This document shows, piece by piece, positions 15,301 through 23,455 of a stretch of 48,539 bases of DNA. Made by a program: the position numbers and the translations under genes. The first letter of the stretch is position 1, and the number at the start of each line of letters is the position of its first letter. The notes under the pieces were generated by a model. It saw only the letters and a program-made list of their open reading frames with translations, did not search any database and had not been told where the DNA came from. The DNA is from CAVQFC01 sp036497895. GTDB taxonomy: Bacteria > Acidobacteriota > Vicinamibacteria > Vicinamibacterales > CAVVIG01. The stretch lies in the NCBI GenBank assembly GCA_036497895.1, contig DASXIR010000217.1, positions 1-48,539 on the forward strand, read 5' to 3'.

Positions 15301-17330
15301 CCCGACAACGAATTGAACGCGCGATCGTAGCCGCCGAGATCCGCCGTCCCCCCGGCATTGACGATCAACGACGTGCTGGAACCGAACGCCGTCGGACTCG
15401 ATCCGACCAGGGTGCCTCCGTTGACGATGGTCGCGCCGCTGTAGGTGTTGTCGCCGAGCAGCACGAGTGTCCCGGAACCAACCTTGGTCAGGCTCCCGAA
15501 TCCAGAAACCGGGCCGCTGATTCCCGACACGAACGTGCCGGTCACGTCGAGGCCACCGCCAGCCGCACCGAGCACAACGTTGCGCGGTGTGGTGAAGCTC
15601 GCCCCGAAACCGAGCGTGCCGCTGGTCGTGGTGTCCCCGAGAAATACCGGCCCGCCGGTCGCGAAATACGAATGGCCGAGAGCGCCGTCGTTGTTTGCGA
15701 CGACCTCGCTGTTGCCGTTGACGAACGTGCCGAGCGTGTAGCTGTTGTTGGTATTCGTCAGCACCAGCGTGCCGCCGCCGCTGACGAAAAGCCCGCTAGA
15801 GACTTCGGTGTCGCTGATGGTTCCGGTCCATGTCGCGGTGTTGCCCGGCGTCACCAACACCTGCGCGATCACGTTGGCCGTGGCGATCGAGTGAGCGAAG
15901 GTTCCAGTGCCAGTGATCTGCAGGACGCCGCCGTCAGAGATATTCACGGTCGAGAAGGTGCCGCCGAGATTCTGATCCGCCGACACACTCAGGGTGCCCA
16001 GCTGGATGTTGGTGCCGCCGCTGTAGTTGTTGTTGCCGGTCAACACCACTGTGCCGCCGCCGGAGACGACAACCGCGCTCTCGCCGCCGGTGCCGGAACT
16101 GCCGAACTCGTCGGAGATCGATCCGGCGACTGTCATCGTCTGTCCGGCACCTGGCTGGAGCGTGACGATGCCGAAGCCTGTGGTGAACAGCGTCTCGCCG
16201 AATGCCGAGCCGTTCGTCGCACCCGCCGCGCCGGCACCACCGAGGACGCTGGCGCCGTTGATCGTGAATGCGCCGGTGACGGTCAGGTTGCCGGAATTGA
16301 AAATGGCGCCGCCAAGTGCGCCGCCGCCACCACCACCGCCGTTGACAGCGGTGGAGCCGTTGCCGCCGAACTGCCCGCCGGCGCCGCCGGTACCTCCGAC
16401 CGCGCCACCGCCGCCACCGGCGTAGCCGCCACCCCCGCCGGTCGCGTCGCCACCACCGCCGCCACCACCGAAGCCACCGGTACCGCCGGTGCCGCCCGCA
16501 CCGACTTGCCTGCCGCCGCCGCCGCCGCCGTAATTCGCAGCGGCCGCCGCACCGCCGCCAGCAGCCTGCGTGCTGAGCGTGGCACCACCGCCGGCGTTGG
16601 CACCACCGCTGGGTGGCGGGCTGCCGAAATCACCACCGGCTGGCGCGCCGAGCAGGATGCCGTTTCCGCCGTTGGGCGTCACGCTGCCGCTGCCGCCGGT
16701 GGCGCCGTTGCCGAATCCACCGCCACCGCCCGGACCGTTCACGGTGCCGGCGCCGCCTGCGCCGCCGACGCCACCACCGCCGCCGGTGAAGGTCGAACCA
16801 GCGCCACCGGCACCGCCTGCACCACCAGCCGCTGTATTCGACAGCAGGTTGACGTTGCTCACGTTGACCGTCGCCTGCTGTCCGATGAACAGCGCGCCGC
16901 CCAGACCCGCGCCACCACCGCCACCGGCGACACCAGTGCCGCCGACACCGCCGGTCGCCGTCGTGTTCTGAATCGTGATGTTCTGAATGTTGACCGTGAT
17001 AGCCGTCGGCGCCGACGTCGCGTCGTACCCGGCAACAACGAATCCGCGGTACTGATTGTTGCCGGACAACGCGAAGCCGCCACCGTCAATGGTCAGTCCG
17101 GTCGAGACGCTCGGGAGATCTGCGGTGAGGGTGATATTGCCGGTGAAGAGAATCGTCGTGCCGGCCGCGGCCGTGGACAACGCGGCGCGCAGCGAAGCTT
17201 CGTCGCTGACGGTGACTGTCTGCGCTCCTGCGGCCACGGGCAACGCGAGCGCGAAGACCGCGCAGGCGAGGATCCGCCACCTGGATCGCATGAGGACAGC
17301 GAAAGCGCGAGATTGCTTTGACACACCCAT
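12396..17330 (-). CDS. Large autotransporter (type Va) with glycine-rich and PATR-repeat passenger
   Basis: Outer-membrane autotransporter of 1644 residues. I chose the ATG giving MGVSKQSRAFAVLMRSRWRI, which is followed by a signal peptide ending in PVAAGAQ. The reading frame stays open a further 70 codons upstream, but those residues look like untranslated leader. The passenger has three parts. Residues ~120-345 are extremely glycine-rich. Residues ~415-1055 hold about eight copies of the autotransporter strand repeat (pattern LTKxGxGTLxLTGxNxYSG). A linker with the classic LSGEIHSS motif follows. The last ~282 residues form the beta-barrel. The final residues FRVRFR end in arginine rather than the usual terminal aromatic. 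No enzymatic domain was recognised, so an adhesive or surface-layer role is likely. Confidence 0.88.
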   Translation of the reverse strand: MGVSKQSRAFAVLMRSRWRILACAVFALALPVAAGAQTVTVSDEASLRAALSTAAAGTTILFTGNITLTADLPSVSTGLTIDGGGFALSGNNQYRGFVVAGYDATSAPTAITVNIQNITIQNTTATGGVGGTGVAGGGGGAGLGGALFIGQQATVNVSNVNLLSNTAAGGAGGAGGAGSTFTGGGGGVGGAGGAGTVNGPGGGGGFGNGATGGSGSVTPNGGNGILLGAPAGGDFGSPPPSGGANAGGGATLSTQAAGGGAAAAANYGGGGGGRQVGAGGTGGTGGFGGGGGGGDATGGGGGYAGGGGGAVGGTGGAGGQFGGNGSTAVNGGGGGGGALGGAIFNSGNLTVTGAFTINGASVLGGAGAAGATNGSAFGETLFTTGFGIVTLQPGAGQTMTVAGSISDEFGSSGTGGESAVVVSGGGTVVLTGNNNYSGGTNIQLGTLSVSADQNLGGTFSTVNISDGGVLQITGTGTFAHSIATANVIAQVLVTPGNTATWTGTISDTEVSSGLFVSGGGTLVLTNTNNSYTLGTFVNGNSEVVANNDGALGHSYFATGGPVFLGDTTTSGTLGFGASFTTPRNVVLGAAGGGLDVTGTFVSGISGPVSGFGSLTKVGSGTLVLLGDNTYSGATIVNGGTLVGSSPTAFGSSTSLIVNAGGTADLGGYDRAFNSLSGAGTVAIGTGNLMIGSDGSSSTFGGSITGSGVLTKAGGGTLGLTGINTFGGLALTSGAVLVNADAALGALGAGLTVGTVSTSGTLAIDAQFFSSSRTIVINAGGLIVDTSGGTNATLSGGISGAGGLTKSGVGVLTLTGSNSFTGVTQIQAGRLVAGGNNSLGASGLVSVASGAELDVVGGSQTINQLSGTGGLAVSNGATVVIGSDGSSSAFAGAITGAGSLTKNGGGTLNLTGANTYSGGTTVLAGALSGDSTSLTGPIVNNAAVLFNQSANGAYAGTMTGSGALLKTGNGVLTLTGNNSYSGGTLIAAGTLSGSTTSLQGGIVNNAAMAFRQDNNGTVNAVITGSGTLDKFGAGTVTINGNTPMTGLTTVDEGGLTVNGNMAGSVAVLTGANFTLNGIVGGGISVGSKGLFAMNGAVLGDMTLGANGTYNLAGTITGNLNLAGTVNVSAPGSSTSAFNAMRFGASGAGGIVTAATAKTVPTLFINGNLTTVPGSTLGVTVAQGAAAPVQVAGTATLTGTHLLVSIDDPNPSRAATYLALTAQKGVTATQNDVASPSTSLLPVLKTDGYNLMVTILNIAEPLANSVTGRNPGAVGKAVDRTKFGITGDYAAVVRELTALSGPQLENALQQLSGEIHSSTLRMTQIDGQATVDLVKYSLADFEHAMDDKAEADKAAGQPFSRGGQPWLQLAASHTSFKGDGASGGGANVGGSGAGYDFKMSPALTLGGGGSLSLGGLSLTEISGSSTMTSPHVFGYSGYGLGFIKIHGGGSLAHIKMSTERNINFAATVPDVNGNPTPLSDGINRDATSEQVADVREAWTEVQSTQKSDTWTFDSKVGYRATHLDRSPYGETGADSISLDALATIFKTRDANVDFHAFRRSGNWRPNILASYHHTYGDITNVADVKFQGVPNSQFDVIGAQVPIDTYNGLFGLTVRSFSGLEYTVEYETRQSKLESTNAFHFRVRFR
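14166..16090 (-). repeat. Array of autotransporter passenger strand repeats
   Basis: About eight degenerate repeats of 30-35 codons encode variants of LTKxGxGTLxLTGxNxYSGGT. They are spaced by 60-100 codons and build beta-helix turns of the passenger. Examples are GSLTKVGSGTLVLLGDNTYS and GALLKTGNGVLTLTGNNSYS. Copy divergence suggests an old duplication series. Confidence 0.75.
16303..16962 (-). repeat. Low-complexity glycine-codon tract in the autotransporter
   Basis: On the plus strand this is a long imperfect series of CCG, CCA and GCC triplets; on the coding strand it reads mainly as GGC/GGT with Ala, Thr, Asn and Ser. It resembles PE-PGRS-like glycine-rich protein and is a candidate for length variation by slippage. 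Confidence 0.8.
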
Positions 17331-17634
17331 GACGTCAACGTTCCCCGACGTGATTTTTGGAGTTCCCAGACAGGGCTTCAGTTCGGTCACCAAGTGAACA
17401 GTCCGGCAGTACCCGAGCAAAGCCCGGCCGGTAGTGTATCGCGCCCGAGTCTGCTCGTGGAGCATGAATGTATGAGAGGGCCCACAGAGGCCTCCCCCCA
17501 AAGAATGTAATCTGTGGCTGATCGGACACATTGAGCCCAACCGTATTGCTGTCTAGCGGTGTTGCAACAAGCGCTGCGCCCTGCCGCGGATTCGTTTGCT
17601 TGGCGAAACGCCGGCGCCGGTCTAAAGTTCAGCC
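17331..17634. other. Divergent intergenic region, autotransporter / M24 peptidase
   Basis: The 304 bases between two divergent genes must hold both promoters. On the minus strand the leader contains several inverted repeats: CACAGA/TCTGTG, GGGCTT/AAGCCC and CGAGCA/TGCTCG. A structured 5' leader is therefore possible for the autotransporter. No known riboswitch consensus and no strong -35/-10 pair was recognised. Confidence 0.4.
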
Positions 17635-19035
17635 ATGCCATCGACCTTTTGTCGCCGAATCGTGATGCTCGCAGCCATCTGCGCCGCGCGCCCGGGCCCT
17701 TCGGCCGCGCAGACTCCGGAACGTCCATTCGGCACGCTGCGCGAACAGGCGGTCATGCAGCAGGCGTGGCTGAAGAAGCGCCTCGACACGTTTCTGCCGG
17801 CGTTGATGCGCAAGCACGGCGTCGACATGTGGGTCGTGCCGATGCGCGAGTACAACGAGGACCCGGTGTTCTCGTCGATCACGGCGCCGGAAACGTTTTT
17901 TGCGCGACGCCGGACGATTTACGTGTTCTTCGACAAGTGCGCGGCTACCGGTACGGCGGCCAGCGCTGCGTGCGTCGAGCGCATCGCGCTTGGTGGCACC
18001 AGCCAGGGCGGCGTGTACGAAGCGCGCAGTTCGATGAAGGCAGTCGCGTCCGCCGTCGGGGGTCGGCAAGCCGAGCTGTGGGGTGACGAACAATGGATGC
18101 TGCTGAAACAGGTGATCGAAGAGCGCAAGCCGAAAGTGATCGGAATCGATCGCTCGACCACCTTCGCGTTCAGCGACGGCCTCTCGAGCGGTGAGCTGCA
18201 GGGCATGAGCGAAGCCCTCGGCAAAACCTGGACGACGCGATTTCACGATGCCGAGCGCCTGCCGCTCGAACTGATCGCGTCGCGGCTGCCGGAGGAAGAG
18301 GCCTTCTTCGAGAAGATGACCGCCCTGGTCTGGCAGATGACGCAGACGATGTTCTCGGACAAGGTGATCACGCCGGGGAAGACGCGCACCAGCGAGCTGG
18401 TCTGGTGGTGGCGCCAGCGAACCAACGATCAGGGACTCGGCACCTGGTTTCAGCCGAGCATCGAGGTCCAGCGCAAAGGCGTGAAGAGTGAGCAGCTCGG
18501 CGAGGATCCGATCATCCTTCCGGGCGACATCCTGCACTGCGACGTCGGGATCACGGTGGCGCGACTCAACACCGACACGCAGCACAACGCCTACGTGCTG
18601 CGGCCAGGCGAGACCGACGCGCCTGCGGGACTGAAGCTGGCGTTAGCTAACGGCAACGCGATGCAGGATATCGCGATGGAAGAGACGCGGCCCGGTCGCA
18701 CCGGCAACGAAATCCTTGGCGCGGTGCTGGCGCGGATGAAGGCCAAGGGCATCAGCGGGACGATGTACTCACATCCGATCGGGATGAATGGCCACGGCGC
18801 CGGTCCGCTCATCGGTCTGTGGGACTACCAGGACGGCGTGCCCGGCCGCGGCGACGCGAAAGTGGTTCCGTCGATGTGGTTTTCGGTCGAGCTGCAGGCG
18901 ACAACGCCGGTGCCTGAATGGGATGGTCAGCCGGTACGCATCGCGCAGGAAGAGGACATGGTGGTCGGCGCCGACGGCAAGACGCGGTGGGCGCTCAAGC
19001 GGCAGGACAAGCTGTTCCTGGTCGGCAGTCGATAG
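17635..19035 (+). CDS. Exported M24 family metallopeptidase (Xaa-Pro aminopeptidase-like)
   Basis: Pita-bread-fold aminopeptidase of 466 residues. The N-terminus (IVMLAAICAARPGPSAAQ) reads as a signal peptide, so the enzyme probably acts in the periplasm. An N-terminal creatinase-like domain precedes the catalytic domain. Metal ligands fit the family: D303 and D314 (HCDVG...LNTD, spacing 11), H387 in GHGAG, a glutamate in WFSVELQ and one in AQEEDMVV. H380 in YSHPIG matches the substrate-binding histidine region. It removes N-terminal residues before proline or a related bond; the exact specificity is not shown. It is convergent with serS, 17 bases apart, and divergent from the autotransporter gene. 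Confidence 0.85.
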   Translation: MPSTFCRRIVMLAAICAARPGPSAAQTPERPFGTLREQAVMQQAWLKKRLDTFLPALMRKHGVDMWVVPMREYNEDPVFSSITAPETFFARRRTIYVFFDKCAATGTAASAACVERIALGGTSQGGVYEARSSMKAVASAVGGRQAELWGDEQWMLLKQVIEERKPKVIGIDRSTTFAFSDGLSSGELQGMSEALGKTWTTRFHDAERLPLELIASRLPEEEAFFEKMTALVWQMTQTMFSDKVITPGKTRTSELVWWWRQRTNDQGLGTWFQPSIEVQRKGVKSEQLGEDPIILPGDILHCDVGITVARLNTDTQHNAYVLRPGETDAPAGLKLALANGNAMQDIAMEETRPGRTGNEILGAVLARMKAKGISGTMYSHPIGMNGHGAGPLIGLWDYQDGVPGRGDAKVVPSMWFSVELQATTPVPEWDGQPVRIAQEEDMVVGADGKTRWALKRQDKLFLVGSR

Positions 19036-19052
19036 TCGGAGCTGTTGCTCGA

Positions 19053-20336
19053 CTATTTCGTGATGACTTCCCGGCCGTCCATGTAAGGCCGCAGCGCAGT
19101 CGGCACCACAACCGTGCCGTCCTTCTGCTGGTAGTTCTCTAGAATCGCAATCAGTGTCCGGCCGACGGCGAGTCCGGATCCGTTGAGGGTGTGTACGAAG
19201 TCCGCCTTGCCCGTGCCGGCGGTGCGGAACTTGATATTCGCCCGCCGCGCCTGGAACGCCTCGCAGTTGCTGCAGGACGAGATTTCGCGATACGCCTTCT
19301 GACTCGGCAGCCACACCTCGAGGTCGTAGGTCTTCGCGGCCGCGAATCCCATATCCCCCGTACACAGCAGCATCGTCCGGTACGGGAGCTCGAGGCGCTT
19401 GAGGATTTCTTCCGCGTTCAACGTCAATGCCTCGAGCGCGTCGTATGACTGCTCCGGCGTCGTGAACCGGACCAGTTCCACCTTGTCGAACTGATGCTGC
19501 CGGATCAGCCCCCGCACATCCTGCCCGTACGATCCAGCCTCGCTACGGAAGCACGGTGTATAGGCGGTGTAGAGGATCGGCAGGTCGCGTCCGTCGAGAA
19601 TTTCAGCGCGGTGCAGGTTGGTGAGCGGAACTTCCGCGGTCGGCACCATGTAGAGATCCCAGTCACCGGCAATCTTGAAGAGATCCTGCTCGAACTTCGG
19701 CAGCTGACCGGTGCCTTCCAGCGTCGCGCTGTTGACCATGAACGGCGGCTCGACTTCACGGTAGCCGTGGTCGCGCGTATGCACGTCCAACATGAAGTTG
19801 ATGAGCGCGCGGGACAGCCGGGCGCCGGCGCCGCTCAGCACGGTGAAACGCGCGCCGGCGATCTTGGTGCCGCGCTCGAAATCGATGATGCCGAGCGCCG
19901 GCCCGAGATCCCAGTGGGCCACAGGATTGAAATCGTAGGCCTGCGGCTCGCCGGATCGACGCACCTCGACGTTGTCGGCGGCGCTCTTCCCGACCGGGAC
20001 CGTCGCGTGCGGCAGGTTGGGCAGGTTGAGGACCGCGACCGCGCGCTGGTGATTGACCGAGTCCAGTTGGAACCCGAGCTGCTTGATCTGCTGCGCGCGC
20101 AGGCGACTGGCTTCCTGAATCGACGCGGTGTCCTGACCATGACGTTTGGCGCGCGCGATCTCGTCCCCCGAGGTGTTCTGCTGGCGCTTGAGGCCCTCGA
20201 CTTCAGGAATCAGCCGGCGGCGCGCGGTCTCGAGCATGGCGATCTCTTCGAGCGCCTTGTCAGGATCAAGGCCGCGTGTGCGCAATCGTGCACGGACTTC
20301 CTCGATGTGATCGCGAATGTATGCGGGGTCGAGCAT
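19053..20336 (-). CDS. serS: Seryl-tRNA synthetase
   Basis: Class II aminoacyl-tRNA synthetase of 427 residues, the normal bacterial length. It charges tRNA-Ser and also the selenocysteine tRNA, which is relevant to the selD gene in this window. The N-terminal coiled-coil arm (EEVRARLRTRGLDPDKALEE...) binds the tRNA. Motif 2 is FRSEAGSYGQDVRGLIRQHQ and motif 3 includes GSGLAVGRTLIAILEN. The SSCSNCEAFQARR segment is also conserved. The start ATG faces galU across only 40 bases; a TACAAT -10-like hexamer (minus strand, 20358-20353) lies at a suitable distance from it. Confidence 0.97.
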   Translation of the reverse strand: MLDPAYIRDHIEEVRARLRTRGLDPDKALEEIAMLETARRRLIPEVEGLKRQQNTSGDEIARAKRHGQDTASIQEASRLRAQQIKQLGFQLDSVNHQRAVAVLNLPNLPHATVPVGKSAADNVEVRRSGEPQAYDFNPVAHWDLGPALGIIDFERGTKIAGARFTVLSGAGARLSRALINFMLDVHTRDHGYREVEPPFMVNSATLEGTGQLPKFEQDLFKIAGDWDLYMVPTAEVPLTNLHRAEILDGRDLPILYTAYTPCFRSEAGSYGQDVRGLIRQHQFDKVELVRFTTPEQSYDALEALTLNAEEILKRLELPYRTMLLCTGDMGFAAAKTYDLEVWLPSQKAYREISSCSNCEAFQARRANIKFRTAGTGKADFVHTLNGSGLAVGRTLIAILENYQQKDGTVVVPTALRPYMDGREVITK

Positions 20337-20376
20337 GCTACCTCGGACCGGTATTGTACGTTACGATTCGAGCACT

Positions 20377-21270
20377 ATGGCTTCGGTGCGAAAGGCCGTC
20401 TTCCCAGCCGCGGGTCTCGGCACCCGCTTTCTCCCTGCGACCAAGGCGCAGCCCAAGGAAATGCTGCCGCTGGTCGACAAACCGATCATTCAGTACGGCG
20501 TCGAGGAGGCCGTTGCTTCCGGCATCGACAACATCCTGCTGGTGACCGGTCGCGGCAAGAACGCCATCGAAGATCACTTCGACGTGTCGGTCGAGCTCGA
20601 GACGTTTCTCGAGGCGCGCGGGAAACGAGATCAACTGGCCGAAATTCGTAAGATTTCAAACCTGATCAACTTCGCCTATGTCCGGCAAGGCGAACCGCTC
20701 GGCCTCGGACATGCGGTACTGGTCACGCGCGAGTTGGTCGGCGACGAGCCCTTCGCCGTGATTCTCGCCGACGACGTCATCGATGCGCAGCCACCGGCGA
20801 TTCGTCAACTGGTCGACGTCTTCGAGAAGCTGGACGGTCCGGTTCTGGCGGTCGAACGCGTCCCACGCGAGGACATTTCGAGCTATGGCGTCATCGCGAT
20901 CGAGCCTAATACCAAGCTCGGCGACGGCATCTATCAGGTCCGCGATCTGGTCGAAAAACCGCCGAAGGAAGAAGCACCGTCGGATCTGGCGATCATCGGA
21001 CGCTACATCCTGACGCCGGACATCTTCCCGGCTCTTGCCGCCACCAAGAGCGATCGCACCGGTGAGATTCAGCTGACGAACGGCTTGCGTGAGTTGCTCA
21101 AGACGCGGCCGATTTATGCGTGCGAGGTGAAAGGCGTCCGCCACGACACCGGCCACAAGCTGGGATTCCTGAAGGCCGTGGTGTACTTCGCGATGCGTCG
21201 GCCCGACCTCGCTGACAAATTCGCCGCCTACCTCGCCTCGCCCGAGATTCAAGCACTCAACAAGCGCTGA
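20377..21270 (+). CDS. galU: UTP--glucose-1-phosphate uridylyltransferase
   Basis: Makes UDP-glucose from UTP and glucose-1-phosphate for envelope polysaccharides. With the start at MASVRKAVFPAAGLG the protein has 297 residues, the family norm. An in-frame ATG 20 codons upstream would extend into serS and add residues not seen in the family, so I rejected it. The nucleotide-binding signature GLGTRFLPATKAQPKEMLPL and the LADDVID and GEIQLTNGLR segments are present. The gene is divergent from serS and convergent with the FmdB-like gene. Confidence 0.95.
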   Translation: MASVRKAVFPAAGLGTRFLPATKAQPKEMLPLVDKPIIQYGVEEAVASGIDNILLVTGRGKNAIEDHFDVSVELETFLEARGKRDQLAEIRKISNLINFAYVRQGEPLGLGHAVLVTRELVGDEPFAVILADDVIDAQPPAIRQLVDVFEKLDGPVLAVERVPREDISSYGVIAIEPNTKLGDGIYQVRDLVEKPPKEEAPSDLAIIGRYILTPDIFPALAATKSDRTGEIQLTNGLRELLKTRPIYACEVKGVRHDTGHKLGFLKAVVYFAMRRPDLADKFAAYLASPEIQALNKR

Positions 21271-21282
21271 CTCGCGTTCCGC

Positions 21283-21699
21283 TTATTCCTTGCTCGACGA
21301 GCCGCTGGCCGGCGCAGCAGGTGCGGCTGGGCTCGACGTGCTGGTCGCCGGCGCTGACGAGGCGCCCGCCGAGGAATCGGTCGAAGACGATGCGCTTTTC
21401 TCGCTCTTGACCGAGCCGTCGGCCTTGTCCGATTTCTCTGACTTGGGGGTGTCGGCCTTCTCGGCTTTCGCGGCACGATCGGCTTTTCCGCCATCGGATT
21501 TCGGCGCCGTTCCGCTGTCGCCCTTCGGGTAGTCGGTTATGTAAAAACCCGAGCCCTTGAACTGAATCGCCGGCGACGAGAACAGCTTGTGCACGTGGCT
21601 GCCGCAGACCGGGCAGGTGTCAACCAGCGGATCGGAAAACTTCTGTATCTTCTCGAAGCGGTGACCGCAGGCGTCACACTCGTATTCGTAGAGGGGCAT
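21283..21699 (-). CDS. FmdB-family zinc-ribbon protein with long low-complexity tail
   Basis: Protein of 138 residues. The first ~60 form the FmdB/CxxC_CxxC putative regulatory domain: MPLYEYECDACGHRFEKIQK with zinc cysteines C8, C11, C29 and C32, then the conserved SSPAIQFKGSGFYITDY. The remaining ~75 residues are a Lys/Glu/Asp/Ser then Ala/Ser/Pro-rich tail without fold signals. The family is widespread and poorly understood, with possible nucleic-acid or metal binding. It lies 9 bases downstream of the DUF885 gene and probably shares its transcript. Its stop is 12 bases from the convergent galU stop. Confidence 0.85.
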   Translation of the reverse strand: MPLYEYECDACGHRFEKIQKFSDPLVDTCPVCGSHVHKLFSSPAIQFKGSGFYITDYPKGDSGTAPKSDGGKADRAAKAEKADTPKSEKSDKADGSVKSEKSASSSTDSSAGASSAPATSTSSPAAPAAPASGSSSKE

Positions 21700-21708
21700 T
21701 TCTCGTCC

Positions 21709-23370
21709 TCAGTCCAGTAAATCGCCGCTGTCGTCGCTTCCGAGCATCAGTTGACGATGGAGCCAGAACGGCGCGGTGCCCTGGCCGAGCAAGGTGTCGT
21801 GAAACGACTTGAGCGAAAATGCTTTGCCCTGCAGCTGCTGGCAGTCCTGCCGCAACTTGAGCAACATCAGTTTACCCACCGAGTAGACCAGATACGTCGG
21901 GTCGAACGCGCCTCGCTCGGCCTCGCGCCGCGCGCCGCTTTCCTCGAGATACGCCTCCTCCCGAAAAAAGCGGACGCCCTGCTCGACCGACATGTCCTCG
22001 GCGTGCAGCTTGATGCACACGATGAAACGGGCGAGCCGGATCAGCGACTCGGCCAGCTGTCCGAGCTGGATGCCGTAGTCCTGACGGCCGAATCCGGCCT
22101 CGATCATCATCTGCTCGCAGTAATGCGCCCACCCTTCGACGAAGGACGCGGGCGAAAACATGATCGACTTGCGTGCCTTCGAGACCACGCGGCGCAGATG
22201 CTGGTAGTGCAGGAAGTGCCCCGGGTAAACCTCGTGGATCGAGATCGACCACAGGGTCGGAAAGTTGTAGTCGCGAAGGTGTTCGTCCTTGCGCTCGGCC
22301 GGCCATGACGCGTCGGCGTCGGTCAGGTAGTAGTAGGCGCGAGTCGCTTTGGTTTCGAAGGGGCCGGGCGTCCACATGCTCGCGAACGACCACCGGTAGA
22401 AATCAGGCGTCGGCGCAACGGTGATCGATTCACCGGGCGGCAAGGTGATCAACTGATGACGCTGCAGGAACGTCGCGAGCTCTTCGACCTGCTGGCGGCC
22501 GACGTTGACCAGCTCGCCGGGCGCCGGATGTTCGCCTTTGGTGCGCCCCCAGGTGGTCAACGGATCGCCGCCGTTCATCCGGCCGGCCAGCGAGCGGAAC
22601 CGCTCCTGGGTTTCGGCCAGCTCGCGCTCGGCGATCACGAGCAGCCGATCGAGCGGCACGTTGATGCCTTCGTCGAGTCGAAGCTTGCGTTCGAACTTCT
22701 CGCGCCCGAGCCTGAACGAACCGCGCGCGTTCGGCGAGGCTTCGACTTCGAGGTACTGCAGGTAGGACCCGACCACCTGTGACGCCTCGGTCTGCGCGTC
22801 CGCGAGGTCGCCGAGCAGGTGCATGTCGTCGAGATTGGCGAATGCCCGCGGCAGCTCATCGTCGATGAACTTGAGCGTGCCGCGCATCGTCTCGATTCCA
22901 ACCTTGACGAAGATGCCAGGCGGCTCCTTGACGTTGTCGCGGGCGGCCTGGATCAGACGCGGCGTCTGCCGCAGTTTCGACAGTACGCGACGGGCGCGCT
23001 CGGCCGGCGGCGCATGCGAGAAGAGCGTCTGACCGGCGAGGCTGGAGCCGATCAATTCGGAGTAGTGCTGCGGATTGCGCTCCCAGGTGCGCACCTCCTC
23101 GAGCTCGAACTGGCGGCCCTCGAGATTGGCGGAGAGCATTTTGTGCTCGAGCCGTTCGACCGGCGTCAGCGCATCCTGATGGATCTCGGCGAGGCGACGC
23201 CGATAGCCCGCGAGCGCGTGCGTTTCGTTGTCGACCGCATCGCGGCTCACGTCCTCCAGCAGATCGTCATGCGTGTGGACGCCGTCCAGCGTCGCGTGGG
23301 TCGGATGCGTCTCGTGCAGGTAGCCGAGGAGATCGTCGACGAAGTGGGGAAAGGGCTCGGAAGCAATCAT
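21709..23370 (-). CDS. DUF885 family protein (predicted metallopeptidase-like)
   Basis: Protein of 553 residues of the DUF885 family, which is helical and related to zincin-type carboxypeptidases. The metal-binding pattern is clear: H379-E380 in SIHEVYPGHFLHYQH and E412/H416 in FVEGWAHYCEQMM. The C-terminal arginine- and glutamate-rich segment (FFREEAYLEESGARREAERG) is also typical. No signal peptide is visible, so it is probably cytoplasmic. Family members are annotated as putative peptidases, but substrate and reaction are not established. It is the first gene of a two-gene unit with the FmdB-like gene and is divergent from rsmI. A 6-bp hairpin (GTCCGG/CCGGAC, 23385-23401) lies in its leader. 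Confidence 0.85.
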   Translation of the reverse strand: MIASEPFPHFVDDLLGYLHETHPTHATLDGVHTHDDLLEDVSRDAVDNETHALAGYRRRLAEIHQDALTPVERLEHKMLSANLEGRQFELEEVRTWERNPQHYSELIGSSLAGQTLFSHAPPAERARRVLSKLRQTPRLIQAARDNVKEPPGIFVKVGIETMRGTLKFIDDELPRAFANLDDMHLLGDLADAQTEASQVVGSYLQYLEVEASPNARGSFRLGREKFERKLRLDEGINVPLDRLLVIAERELAETQERFRSLAGRMNGGDPLTTWGRTKGEHPAPGELVNVGRQQVEELATFLQRHQLITLPPGESITVAPTPDFYRWSFASMWTPGPFETKATRAYYYLTDADASWPAERKDEHLRDYNFPTLWSISIHEVYPGHFLHYQHLRRVVSKARKSIMFSPASFVEGWAHYCEQMMIEAGFGRQDYGIQLGQLAESLIRLARFIVCIKLHAEDMSVEQGVRFFREEAYLEESGARREAERGAFDPTYLVYSVGKLMLLKLRQDCQQLQGKAFSLKSFHDTLLGQGTAPFWLHRQLMLGSDDSGDLLD

Positions 23371-23455
23371 CGTTTCTAGCGAGAGTCCGGTTGCTCCGGA
23401 CGAGTTGGGTCAACCAATACCGATCCGCCAATGGTACAATAAATGAGCGCGTTAC

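Noticed and set aside
16303..16962. CCG/CCA triplet runs as a possible CRISPR or tandem repeat element
   Set aside because: No regular repeat-spacer spacing; the runs are explained by glycine codons of the autotransporter.
15672..17321. 549-codon open frame on the plus strand
   Set aside because: It is the antisense shadow of the glycine-rich and repeat-coding part of the autotransporter, and shows no protein-like pattern.
17331..17460. c-di-GMP riboswitch in the autotransporter leader
   Set aside because: The conserved GEMM core bases are not present.
17331..17540. N-terminal extension of the autotransporter by 70 codons
   Set aside because: A proper signal peptide begins after the ATG at 17330; the extension would bury it and has no recognisable features.
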